Part shown: positions 33,277-44,318 of the stretch, piece after piece
Numbering within the stretch: position 1 is the stretch's first letter
Layout: every line of letters begins with the position of its first letter
Assembly (NCBI GenBank): GCA_010015805.1
Contig: ML978127.1
Coordinates: 1-64,000, forward strand
Reading direction: 5' to 3'
DNA length: 64,000 bases
Origin: Rhizodiscina lignyota
Taxonomy: Eukaryota; Ascomycota; Dothideomycetes; Aulographales; Rhizodiscinaceae
Notes under the pieces: model-generated
What the model saw: the letters and a program-made list of their open reading frames with translations, nothing else
Told to the model about the DNA's origin: nothing
Databases searched by the model: none
Position numbers and translations under genes: made by a program

Positions 33277-34510
33277 GGAGGATATCCTATTGGGAATTAA
33301 GGTTAATCTGAATAAAAAGTAGAAGGTAATGATATCAAGAAAGATGCGGGATGCCGCGGTTAATGAATAGTTAGCTTCTTGCGCGAACTTAAAATCAAAG
33401 GAAACATAAGACCTTTATACTTGGAACTAAAGTGCTCGAAACTCCAAGACCATTGACGATAGCTATGTAGCGGGTGGGAAGCCTAGACTGCCCGTAATTG
33501 CGGACGGTAAATGAATGCGGTTATCCACGCCGAGAGTGTGCTTCAGAGGTCCCAGACTGACATCGATTGTTGTTCCATATAACAGGAAAACAGTTTGAAT
33601 ATGACATGGATAGCCCACGGAATTGCGGGGTCCCCAGATGGGAGGGTTGGCACGCGATGGCATTCGCTGGTCTACAAACTGCCATAAACCTCGACCGGCC
33701 CATTCATAAAGAGGGCCAAGGTCGCTTGGTTCGTCCAGCGACTCCAGCCAAGATTCTTACTGAAATTTCACTCCAGCATCCGACCCTCCAAGCCATAGAT
33801 GGTTACGTGGATGAATGAATAAGGCCGACGACCATGGACGGATGAGAATTCGGTAGCGCGACCTTGCCTTGGCCTTTCTTGTTGTTTGTCGATCCTGAAC
33901 TGAAGGAAGCCTCGGGGGAAGAAAAATCGCCGGGCCAGTAGGAGGTGATCGGTCCGGGAAGCTGCCGAAGATCTTAGTTAAATCACGTGACCAAATTTAT
34001 CGGACTTCCCGACAACAACTGGCTTGATTTCACGCCATACGGAATATAGACTCGGCATCGTCGTCACCTTGGGACGATGCTTGATTATCTCTGAACCTGT
34101 TCGCCTCTCTACACTTTATGTCATAGTGCGGCACAATACCATTCATCCGCATAGATGAAAGAACTTTCTAAGCGAAACAAAGATTCGACGTAGGGAAGTA
34201 GCCTGTTGGAACAGACAATGATGGAGAGACAAAGGCTTCATAAGTGACCTTTGTACTGAAGCTTAGGGGACAAAAGATTAATATATGTTGACTTGTCCTT
34301 CCATGCTCTCTAGTTCAACACCGCCCCCATAACGAATTTCCTTTCGTCTCTACTGTCTACAGCGAGCGGGACTCGTTTCAAGCATCAATCTCAATTTTTC
34401 TTTCTCTTCTCACATTGCTTGCCTCTCCTATTCTCAAAAGCACGACTATACCCCTCAAAGCACACGACCAGAAATTTCTAGTCATTATCGTGTCACGATT
34501 TACGACCATT
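33277..34510. other. Divergent promoter region
   Basis: About 1.2 kb between the MFS and coiled-coil genes. Nothing recognised. The frame at 33567-33818 is not supported. Confidence 0.55.
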
Positions 34511-35917
34511 ATGCCATCAACCAGACCCGAACTCACGCTCAAAATCGAGGACCATATGCCCCCATCTCCCTCATTTTCCAATCTTACAACCCCGGATTGG
34601 ATTATAGAGTACAATTATGGCGAGTCCTCGATGGCAAGTAGATCGCCAATCTTCCGGGACCCCTTCCCAGGCCCTCGTTTTCCGCCTCGCCGACCATACA
34701 GCCCACCCATCTCGCCCAAAACTTCTTCCAATCCTCTTGTAGCATACCTTGCTCAGGTGGTTAATGGCGAACAAGCTGACAGTGTCTCCGATGCCAGTTC
34801 CGACTCTGAGAGGACCATTTCGGCACCGAAAACGAATGACCTAATTTTTAATGGTAAGACAGCGAGGATACTTTTGCCGAATGACATGACTATGCAATTG
34901 CAATCATATTTGCTTGCGCGTAGACGATTTATAAATCTTGTTAAGGAAACTGATCAAAAACAATCCGAACTCGACACACAAGGCTGCGATCTCCTCGACC
35001 ACATAATTGAGCTCGAATCGACATCCCTCACCCCGATCAGCCTTCACCACTTGGCACTTATCTCACCTAGGGATGTCGAGGCTGTAGATAACCAACGTAG
35101 ATTATCTTCTGCCCTTCTAGCAACTGCTCGTATGCGCAGGCAAAATGTGCTGCAACAGAAGAAGGACCTACAAGACGGGTTGGAGAGGTTAAGGCAATTC
35201 ATGCAAGAGAAGCGGCGAAAGCTACTGGACGGCATCGATGGCCTGGATAGCCTCTTTGAAGTAAACGGGCTCTTGCCGCGCACAAGAATGCCGAATACTC
35301 CTGGAACAATGCTGTCCATGAGTCCATACTCTGGACATATCCCGATTGCGCTAGATTCTTCAGATGACGACCTCTTTGAGGAGGAAGATGCCCTCTACCA
35401 GAAGGATCCGGGCACATACAAAAACCGCGTAACCACACATGTTGCTAGTTCCACTAGCAAGGTGGTGGGAAGCTCAACTGGCCATGACATATACAAGATC
35501 GTTGACACAGACACGTACAAAATACCCATCACGCCTGATACCGATGAGACTGCATGTGGTACTGAGCACTCAGCTGGCAAGAATATCCTGTCACCGACGT
35601 ACTCAGAGGCCGCAAGCTATGCTGAATCCGCCTTTACTGATAACGAAATTGGTGGGATTACCATCCCACAAGAAGAAGATGACAGCAAGACTAATGTTAG
35701 CCGGATTCCAGCTGATAAACAAGACCGCATTTCCCGATGGCGAGATCAAGTCTGGGAAGGAACGCTGGGGAACGCCGTAGCCATAAGATTTTTATGCCCG
35801 ATGAAGCCAGCCATCACCAGCGTAGAGCAGGATTCAAAAGTGCGAGTTCCGCAGGCCAAGCGCAGAATGTTCAGCTTCTCTCGTAGCAAGGCCACCTTTG
35901 ATCGACCGGAACATTGA
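34511..35917 (+). CDS. Unknown fungal protein with coiled coil
   Basis: A single exon of 468 residues from MPSTRPELTLK. The frame is open to an earlier ATG at 34415, but the later start is in better context after a pyrimidine-rich leader. The first 130 residues are Pro/Ser-rich. Residues about 130-265 are helical and charged (QSYLLARRRFINLVKETDQ, RMRRQNVLQQKKDLQDGLER), probably a coiled coil. The rest is disordered with acidic SSDDDLFEEEDA and a basic C-terminus (KRRMFSFSRSKATF). No catalytic motif or membrane segment. Function unknown. Confidence 0.7.
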   Translation: MPSTRPELTLKIEDHMPPSPSFSNLTTPDWIIEYNYGESSMASRSPIFRDPFPGPRFPPRRPYSPPISPKTSSNPLVAYLAQVVNGEQADSVSDASSDSERTISAPKTNDLIFNGKTARILLPNDMTMQLQSYLLARRRFINLVKETDQKQSELDTQGCDLLDHIIELESTSLTPISLHHLALISPRDVEAVDNQRRLSSALLATARMRRQNVLQQKKDLQDGLERLRQFMQEKRRKLLDGIDGLDSLFEVNGLLPRTRMPNTPGTMLSMSPYSGHIPIALDSSDDDLFEEEDALYQKDPGTYKNRVTTHVASSTSKVVGSSTGHDIYKIVDTDTYKIPITPDTDETACGTEHSAGKNILSPTYSEAASYAESAFTDNEIGGITIPQEEDDSKTNVSRIPADKQDRISRWRDQVWEGTLGNAVAIRFLCPMKPAITSVEQDSKVRVPQAKRRMFSFSRSKATFDRPEH

Positions 35918-36033
35918 GACTAGCCTCGATGTTTCTTTAGCATGTTATATTTGGCGTTAAAGGAGTATTTCATAGCGATTTACTTAGAATCTATACCTTA
36001 TTTCAATTTTTGCTTACAAAAAGATCTTCAAGT

Positions 36034-36966
36034 TCAAATCTTTTGTTTTGCCATCCACTCTTCTGCTTCTGCTTTGTATTCATCCCTCCATCTAGTGAGT
36101 GGCGGTCTCCCGTAGACGATATCTCCCACGCTCCAGAGCATGCGTCGCTTGTCCTTGTCCTCTGTAACGTCATTATCTGGGCAAATGATGTAAAACTTTC
36201 CTTCCTTCATCTTTTTCTCCATAAATTCAGCGACCTGTGCGGGGGACCATGCTCCAGCAGGCTTCTCCTTGGACGACCCAGGGCCCCCGCCGCTGAGGCC
36301 AGTGAATGTCCATCCGGGTACAAGAAGGTGGACAGATGTGCTAGTACCACGAAGATCATAACTGAGGTGCTCTGCAAGTGTCTTGACGGCGGACTTGGAT
36401 GCATTATAAGCTGGATTTCCGGGAGGGTTTGTGATACCTTGTTTCGAGCCGGTGATTATGATTGAGGCAGGACTGGAGGATGTGCGAGATTGGAACGAGG
36501 GCGCGAAAGTATTGAGGCCGTTGACGACGCCGAAGAGGTTGGTTTCCAAAATCTGCAACATGTGGGTATCAGCATCTTACTTATAATGGCCAATGACAGT
36601 ATAGTGCTCCAATGATTAGGCATGGTAGATCCTACTAACCTTCTGAAAGTACTCCTCATCCCCCCACGTCCCTCTCAGCCCAATGCCCGCATTCAGCATC
36701 AACAAATCGATCTCGCCAAATTTCTTGCCCACCTTATCCCTCAAGTCTTTCCATTGCTCTATCTTGCTCACATCCAGCTGATACGTCTCTACCTCCTCGG
36801 GACTCTTATCACCCAGCGTCTGCTTCGCCTTTGCAAGGTTCTCGCTGTTCCAATCAGCTACTGCGACTTTCATACCATGGCGACGGCAGAGCTGCGCAAC
36901 TGCAAGCCCAATACCGCTGGCGCCGCCGGTAATGAGTGCTGTTGCGGACGGGCGGAAGACAGACAT
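36034..36966 (-). CDS. Short-chain dehydrogenase/reductase (SDR)
   Basis: Two exons (36966-36640, 36552-36034) give 281 residues. The Rossmann motif is ITGGASGIGLAVA, followed by ADWNSENL (acid after strand 2, suggesting NAD preference), the NAG motif in LLMLNAGIG, Ser in ITGSKQG and the catalytic YNASK. This is a classical SDR. The C-terminal region ends WMAKQKI and has no peroxisomal or membrane signal. Substrate unknown. Convergent with the coiled-coil gene. Confidence 0.92.
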
Positions 36967-37562
36967 GATCCAATTGGTAGGGGAGAGTTTGCAAAGAGAA
37001 AGAATTTGCTAGTGGGGAGAGAGGAGTGAGATTACACGAACCTTGGAGTTTCAAGCTCCTCTATGACGGAGATTCGGAGTTAATGGAGGAAGCTCTGGCA
37101 TTCGCCCGTTTAACTCAAAGAGGGAAAGTGCTTTCCTTAATGAGAAGAGCCCTAAATAAAGTTCCGCGGATACTTCCGTCCCATCCCCATTTCGTTCCTC
37201 GCCTCTGCCATCATTTCATCTTACTAGCTTTGACAACACGAGAACGTACACACGCTATAGTGCATGCTAAAAGACATGGCCGCTAGGCTCCTGCTCTCAG
37301 TTCTCCATCCGCCGCTCAAACGGCGTCGGACTGAAGGAGATCCGAAGAATGTTTTGCTTGATCGTTGACGAGGACGCCCTTACCAACCACTTTTGTCGGT
37401 CTGGTAAGTCCGTTACGATTGGGGGACTGAGATCAACTTAGAGACTGCTGAGTTATCTGGTTCAACAAAATGGATTCACTAATCGTCACGAAGAGGTGTA
37501 TATAAGTGGTTGCGGTACGGGCGACTTCCCTGTATGGGCAAGTATTTTGAACTTCTTTCACA
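36967..37562. other. Divergent promoter region
   Basis: About 0.6 kb between the SDR and carboxylesterase starts. Nothing recognised. Confidence 0.55.
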
Positions 37563-39715
37563 ATGTTCAAGATTCTGATTCTCTTCGTTATCGGGTTTGT
37601 GTCTATTTCCACCGCTTCCTATTCATCCTCGAAGCCCTTTGCTCATTTGTTGCAAAGACGACAAGCAATTACTTTCAGTTCTACCCCTTTCACAGTACCC
37701 GTAGTAGACTTGGGCTATGAGAGATACGAAGGATTTCGCAACTCGACTTCTAAGCTCGACATCTACAAGGGGTTGCTGTAATAAGCCGACCGCAAAATAA
37801 CTCGCTAATCGAACTTAAGTATCCGATTCGCAGCTCCTCCCATTGGGTCTCGAAGATGGCAAGCTCCGCAGGCGCCAGAGGTGAATCGTAGCAACCTCAT
37901 CTCAGCCACAGATTTTGCTCCGCAGTGTCTGCAGCAAGTGCTATCCACGGACGGTGGACCTAGTTTACCAATACCACCTGGGCTGACCAGTGAGGACTGT
38001 TTGTTCTTGAACGTCTGGTCGCCCTTTAATGCTTCAGACCTACCTGTGAGGCTCACCAACTCTTGGAGTGGGCTTCTGGATACTTATCATACGTCAGGTA
38101 TTCATTTGGGTTCACAGAGGGGGTATAACCTTGGCAATGGACAGCAGGACATGTCTGTTTTCATGAATACGAACAACAATAGTTTTGTTTCAGTCGTCAT
38201 TCAATATCGAGTCAGTCTGCCCCCGTCATCCTTCATGAATGCACTGACCCGAAACAGCTCGGAGCCTTTGGCTTCCTCTCGTCCGACGAGGTATTTCGGA
38301 ATGGCGTTACAAACGCTGGGGTGCTGGATCAGTACTTCGCCTTGCAATGGGTACAAGCATACATCGAACAGTTCGGAGGCGATCCAAATCGAGTCACCAT
38401 TGGAGGAGTCTCTGGCGGAGCTGGCGGAGTCATGCTCCTTGGCATGATGTATGGAGGAACTTTGGGCGACTCGTTATTCATCAATGTGAGTTAAACTGCC
38501 GTATCTTGCTTCTCGGAGTTTGCTAAAGTCCCCGGAAGACAATAGCAGCATCTCCGTACCTTCCTATGCAGTATGGCTACAAAGACTGGTTTCCGTCACA
38601 GTCATATTATGCTTTTGCAATCGCTGCTGGCTGCCCACCGACGAGAGCCTATGGCAATGGCTCGACCATCTTCGAATGCCTTGTAGGGAAGGAATCTAGT
38701 ACGCTTCAAAAGGCAAGCCAGCAGGTCTCGGGCTCGGAAAAGTATGGAACATGGGCTTTCCTGCCGGTTACCGATGGTGTTTTTATACAGCAAACGCCCA
38801 GCCAACAGCTCCTTCAGAAGAAGGTTAATGGCGTGAATATGCTGGCCGGGTAAATATTCCTTGCCACGTTCGCTGGAGCTGCGTTAACAAGAGTTCAGAA
38901 TAGTGCAGATGAAGGCCCGGGGTTCACCATCCAAAATATTGAGACGGAGGACGACCTCGTAGCCTGGCTCCGACTAACGTTTCCTCAATTCTCCGAATCC
39001 GACATATCGAAAATATTGTTGTACTATCTAAGCACTAATGCATCGGATACGGGCGACGCCGCTCTCTTTGCCACACCCGGAGACACTGGTCCCACAGCAA
39101 TAAATCAGAGCGATGTCGCAACTGGACAGCAGCAACGGGCCAATGTAAGTGTTATCCATATCCATTTAAGCGTCACACGAGCTAAGTTGAAGTTCGTAGA
39201 GTATATACGGCGACATCACCTTCGCGTGTCCGAGTTACTGGCTCGCGGAAGCATACACCGATTCTGACCACACAAGCTACAAATACCAGTACTCGGTCCC
39301 CGTTGCACTCCACAGTCTCGACGTGGATGCTTTCCTCGGCCCAGATCCGCTGCCGAACCAGGGCCCGGAGCTCGTCAATGCTATGATGCACATCTGGGGT
39401 GACTTCATCACCACCTCGTCACCCACACTTTCTCCCTCCACGTTCAGCAACTTCTCGTCCGGTGACATTGCGGCGACGCGGTGGCCCCCGTTCAGCATTG
39501 CGGAGCCGCATATGCTAAACTTGAATCAGACCAGTGGAAGGGAGGTTACAGTACCGATCATGCCGCCGCCCATGGTGGACACGTATTACTACAGAGAGAA
39601 TGTAGGGCCGGGATTGCAGAATGACTTCAAGATTGTTAATGCGTATGAGTGGGAAGGAGGTAGAGGAAAGAGGTGTGATTTTTGGAGGAGCGTGGGGAGT
39701 AAAGTGCCTGAATAG
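37563..39715 (+). CDS. Secreted type-B carboxylesterase with a frame problem in the oxyanion-hole exon
   Basis: Seven exons are inferred: 37563-37771, 37820-38045, 38098-38210, 38258-38485, 38539-38849, 38904-39144 and 39200-39715. A signal peptide begins MFKILILFVIGFVSIS. Family motifs are AAPPIGSRRWQAPQ, SEDCLFLNVWSPF, LGAFGFLSSDEVF, the nucleophile elbow GGVSGGAGG, ADEGPGF (acid) and ALHSLDVDAFLGPD (His). All exons join in frame except the third, which is 113 nt: the segment that should read like WIHGGGYxLGNG runs FIWVHRGG and then changes frame inside a five-G run before YNLGNGQQDM. An acceptor at 38117 would keep the frame but delete the HGGG strand. Either a base is missing in the assembly or the copy is damaged. 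Without HGGG it is unlikely to be active. Confidence 0.75.
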
Positions 39716-40045
39716 TGTCAAGTCGCGAGAAGCTTGTAGAATGAAGTGTCGGAAGATCAAAGCGTCTGCTCACAGCAATTGTAGAGATCGGACCAGAAGT
39801 ATACAAGAATTGATCACCTATTTTTGTTTTTTATATACAATCGAAGAAGCATCATAACAGCAACGCGCAAACAGTAAATCTAGCTATGTACAGGAATCCA
39901 GATTGAAGCGAGTGTCGTAATCGTAGAAGCTTCAAGGAAAATCGTAAGAAATATGTACAGAATACTCAAAGGAAAACCAAGCCGAAATATTTACAATTCC
40001 TTCCAAAACTGTCTCGTCGGTCGTTAATCACCGAGTCAGGTGCAC
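39716..40045. other. Intergenic between convergent genes
   Basis: 330 bp between the carboxylesterase and the secreted-protein stop codons, AT-rich. Nothing recognised. Confidence 0.55.
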
Positions 40046-42125
40046 TTAAGCCCTGAACCTCCTGGTGTTGGGAAGACCACCGCTCTGGCAGGTCATGAGG
40101 AAGAACCTAGCGGTCGCACCGCCGTCCGAGAAGTCGAGGCCTTGAGCGCAGATCTCGTTGTCGCTGTTGAACTCGAGGCCGACCTGCTGCGTGCAGCTCT
40201 CGTCGCTGAAGTAGGTTATCTTGCAGGTGTTCTGGTCGGGGGTGTTGAAGCCGGTGAAGCCAACAGAACCAGTAGTGAGGCTGCCACTGCCATCAGGGTT
40301 GCTGACCGACAAGCATTGGTTTTGGACAAAGTTGATGTTTTGGGTCTGCTGGTTGGTCGTGTCGCATGTGGAGATGCCATCGGCTTCGAAGGCGCCTCCG
40401 CAGCACGAGTTGGCGAAAGCGGTAATGGTTACTTGAGGAGTAGACTGGGCTGGGGCAGAAGTCGTGGTGCTAGCAGGAGGAGCGGCAGTAGCGGAGGAAC
40501 CACCGACTGTCAAGCAGGTAGAGAACAACTGAGTCGAAGTAGAGAACAGTTGCTTCTTGTTTGGCAGGTTGTTCTGGTCAAGATTGCCGCTCTTCTCGCC
40601 TGCGAACAGGTCAAGCTGGGCTTGCACACCGACCTCAAGGCTTGCACCAGCGGTGGCATCGGTTCCACAGACGGTTCCGTCACCAGAAGTGCTTGCAGCC
40701 ACGCTGGCAGCAACAGTGAGATCAGGAGCAATAAGAGCAATACCAGCTGTGAGACCCTTGCTGAGGACAGTGAAGTCAAGCTCGAGAGACACCTCCGGAG
40801 AAACATCACCGTTCACCGTGACAGATCCATCGATAGATGGAGTGTTAGCGCTGAAGGTGGGTGTCCAGCCGCTGAAGGTGCTGTCGCCAGGAGAGAGGAC
40901 GTTGATGTCGGCAGTGGACGAGGGGTCAATAGAAACGCTGCCACCAACGGTCAAGTCAACCTCGGCGTCAATCTCAGAGATAGCAACATTGGCCTGGAAG
41001 TTGATGATAGGACCAATGTCGACTATGCCGGCGATCGGTGGGATGTCGTCAAGAGGAATCTGAGCAATCGTGAAGACGTCGTTGACAGCATTGGTCAGAG
41101 CACCCTTCGCTGCGAGCTTCAGGTTGATGTTGGCACCGAGGGGATCGGTTTGCGAGATCTTGGCGTGAATGCCTCCGGTGAGTGAGGCATCGAGCTCCAA
41201 GTTCAAGGTACCTGTGGTGCTGCAAGGGGCGCAGTCAAGCTCGAGCGTGACACCGCCTCCGATGTCCTTGGGTGGGACGATGGTACCGCTCAAATCATGA
41301 GCAAAGTTGACACTGGTGCTACCATCGATGGATGTTGGAATTCCAAACGAACGCTTGTCGTGCACCGTTGCGTTTCCGTTGTTGGCAATCGCAACAACGT
41401 TCTTGGTAGCACTTCCAGTAGAGAGACTTGGCTGGGCCAAGGACGTCTTGCTCGAAGCAGCGGACGCGGATGTTCCGTAGTGAATCTCGTAGTTACCCAA
41501 GACGTCAGCCCACTTCGCCTCCGCAGCGTCGAATGACACAGTGTTGTCGCCGAAAGTGGCCTTGGTAGCGGTGTAAGGGTTCCTATCGCCGTCATTGGTG
41601 CCACAGCCTGGCGCGTTGAGAACGAAGTAAATCGTGTTGCCATTGGTATTGACCCAGTTCCACGAGTCCTTTGCAGAGTCATAATCCTTGCTGTTCGTGA
41701 ATGAGAAGCTGATGGCGGAGCCAGTGCACTTGACATTCTGAACAGCCTGTTCAAAGTTCTCCAGGGACAAGTAGCGCTCACTGTCCTTTTGGGCCACACC
41801 AGTGACGTTGGCAGCAGGAGAGGAGCCTAATGCAGACATGTTAGAACAGCAGCCGTGATGAAGTGATGCAGCACCCTAGACAGGATCACTTACCAGAGCT
41901 CTTGCCCCACTGCCAGCTCTGGGACGAAGTCAAGTCAAAATTCGGCTGAGTGGCCAAGAAAACGCCGGAAGCGGACTGAGGCTTCACCGGAACGAGAGGG
42001 GCGGCCTTAGAAATCTTGGGCGCGGCGTCGGTTTCCCTTGCGTAAATGTTCATGCTTCTTGCAATTGGTCCTGCGGCAGCGAGGCCGGACAGGGCAAGAG
42101 CCGAAACGAGTCCTTGTGTAAACAT
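40046..42125 (-). CDS. Large secreted protein, DUF7029/DUF7223-like
   Basis: Two exons (42125-41894, 41826-40046) give 670 residues. The signal peptide is MFTQGLVSALALSGLAAAG. The next domain (SLENFEQAVQNVKCTGSAIS, WNWVNTNGNTIYFVLNAPGC) and the later beta-rich repeat-like domain (GTLNLELDASLTGGIHAK, GPIINFQANVAISEIDAEVD) resemble the paired domains of unknown function in large secreted ascomycete proteins, which I believe are catalogued as DUF7029 and DUF7223. A Ser/Thr/Pro linker follows, then a Cys-rich C-terminal domain beginning NSCCGGAFEADGISTCD. There is no GPI signal. A wall or extracellular role is likely; no catalytic residues are evident. A long pyrimidine tract lies just upstream (minus strand). 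Confidence 0.8.
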
Positions 42126-42235
42126 GGCTAGAAACTGAAGTCGATGCTGTATATAATGCTAATTGATCGTAATCGAAGGAGTGTCGTCGAAAATGCAAAT
42201 TATTGCAAGAATATCAACAAAAATCCAGAATTCAC

Positions 42236-42281
42236 AAAGGAAATAAGGAAAAAAGGAAAAAAGGAAAAAAGAGAAAAAAGA
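42236..42281. repeat. GGAAAAAA purine tract
   Basis: A run of AAGGAAA and GGAAAAAA units. It reads as a T-rich pyrimidine tract about 110 bp upstream of the secreted-protein ATG on the minus strand. Confidence 0.8.
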
Positions 42282-43973
42282 CTATAGGAAATCTGTGTAC
42301 TGTTTTGCTTTGCTTGCTGTCGATGTCGATGGAGAAGAAACCTGAGATGGAGGAAATGAGGGTACTTAAGTACTCTGTGGAAAATCCACAACCCCTGTTC
42401 CAGTTCTATCTGATTATCTGATGGAACCATCTTTAGCTCACGCCCACATCACGAATCTCACGATGGTATCCACAATCAAAGCAAGCCCCCGCGTTAGAAG
42501 AGGTCCGATGGGGCAGTGTCTCTCTAGACTTCGCCCGCGGGGTTCGTACATGGACTTCATGTCAGCACAGAGATTACACTGGAGCGCGCATATCAAGGAA
42601 GTCTTCCCGAGTTGGTTGACGACCTGATGGCCAGGCCGTCATGACTGGCGCTGAGCGTTAACTAAATTTAACCAAGTTGACGTATTCCGCTCGGAGCGGA
42701 AAAGTTGTCGAGACCATGGCTTTAGCCAGCGCCACTGAGGCACTGCAGAGTCCTTGATGTCAAAATCGGTTAGTCCTTTAATTCGCAAGTTCGCAAGCCC
42801 ATATACCGATGCGACAAGTTTAGAACGGTGTGGCCAAACGCCTCTTCGGTGCGGCAAATGTTCGCCGGCGGTCGAGCAGCGAAGTTGCCAAGGTCTGATG
42901 CGACGCTGTGACCGAGAAGCACAGATAACGCCGGGTCATGAGGACGAGAACGCGAAGACCAGGTTCAAATGCTTTGTGAGCTTAGCAGCTTGGCTGTCAA
43001 GCAGCTGGAATGGAGGAACGAATAGGACGTCGAGAATTTTCATGAAACGAGTCAGTGCCAACCAAATCAGAAATGCTTATCACCTTTTTCCCAGCTTGGG
43101 GCGGAGGCTTGAGGTTTTGAGAGCATGGCGGTAAGGCGTGCCGCCTAGAGGACCTGTGGCCACTGTGCTCAATGCTTGCGACCATTGAGGTGAGCACCTA
43201 GCCGTGGTGAACGTTAGGAGGAGTCTCAGCCGGCCGATGTACCTGCATCAGGGGCCCTAGTGGGAAGCATCAGCCAACCATGTCCGTCAGCGTTATGCTT
43301 ATCGTTTAAGTTCTGATCGGCAACCATGACCGATGGCTGACACGAGGATTATATGAGACACTGAGAACTTAGAAATTGTACATACGGTTGCTTCCGGCTT
43401 TGTCTCGAGGAGGCAAATGTCGTGCTTTCGCTCTCGTCCGTCCGCATTCAGAGATTGCTCCTACCTTTGTCGATGTCAAGGTGACCTATTGTTCTCGCTC
43501 AGTAGAGAGCCAAGCACGAGAATCAGATTTTGGCATTCCCCATCCAGACGATGGTATTGAAGAAATACGATGCAAAGGTGCTCACTATGTCCGGAACGAG
43601 CTGCAAGTTGCACGCTTTACCAGGATCCAAGCCTTATCGAGCCAGAGCTGCGGGGTGATGTCTTTCTTCAGCTGGTAGCAGATGTAGAGGGGGTTAGGAG
43701 GCTGGCTGTGCTATCCAGAACTGATTAGTGCGTAGCGGACGTAGCTCTGTTTTGCGGAAATCACCGTGCCATGGGCCGGCGCCCCACAAGTTTTAACTGG
43801 ACGACCGATGAAATGAGAGCACTGCCAAGACAACAAATACTATGCATCCGGATGACAGAACATGCTGGTCGAAGCTAACTTCTATCTCTAATTTTGAGAC
43901 GTAGCTATCTTAATCTCTCCGTCCAGCATCGCTTGCGCGCTTTCCCGCAAACGCGCCCGCACCGGTATCAACA

Positions 43974-44318
43974 ATGACTCGTGTTAACCTATACAGCAAG
44001 TTCGCGAAGAAGCAACAGTTCGTCTCACTCGTATTGTTGGAGGCGGATGGCGGGGGAGCATACTTCGGAGATGCGTCGGAGGGGCGACAACTAGAACTGT
44101 TCGTACGAAGGTTGCATTGTTCAACGGCCGAAATGGAGGGAGAACTTCGTTATCGCAAAGGCCGGTCTCCTACAGCAAACTTCGATTCATATCCTGGCAG
44201 TTTGATGTCGCACGACTCGCCATCTACTATTAATGCCGAGCGAGCCTTGTATCATAGAGCGGAGAATAATAGGCAAATGCTGGTAAAGCTGAAAGCAGCA
44301 TTACCTCTACTACGATAA
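43974..44318 (+). CDS. Doubtful hypothetical ORF
   Basis: 114 codons, starting MTRVNLYSKFAKKQQFVSLV. It is the longest plausible frame in the gene-poor stretch, with an ATG in fair context. There is no domain, no membrane segment and no clear intron pattern, so it may be chance. Confidence 0.2.
   Translation: MTRVNLYSKFAKKQQFVSLVLLEADGGGAYFGDASEGRQLELFVRRLHCSTAEMEGELRYRKGRSPTANFDSYPGSLMSHDSPSTINAERALYHRAENNRQMLVKLKAALPLLR

Noticed and set aside
40040-41185. 381-codon plus-strand frame
   Set aside because: It is the antisense shadow of the secreted-protein gene; the translation is Val/Glu/Ser-rich without any motif.
42150-42155. TATATA as TATA box of the secreted-protein gene
   Set aside because: Only about 25 bp before the ATG, too close to leave a normal leader.
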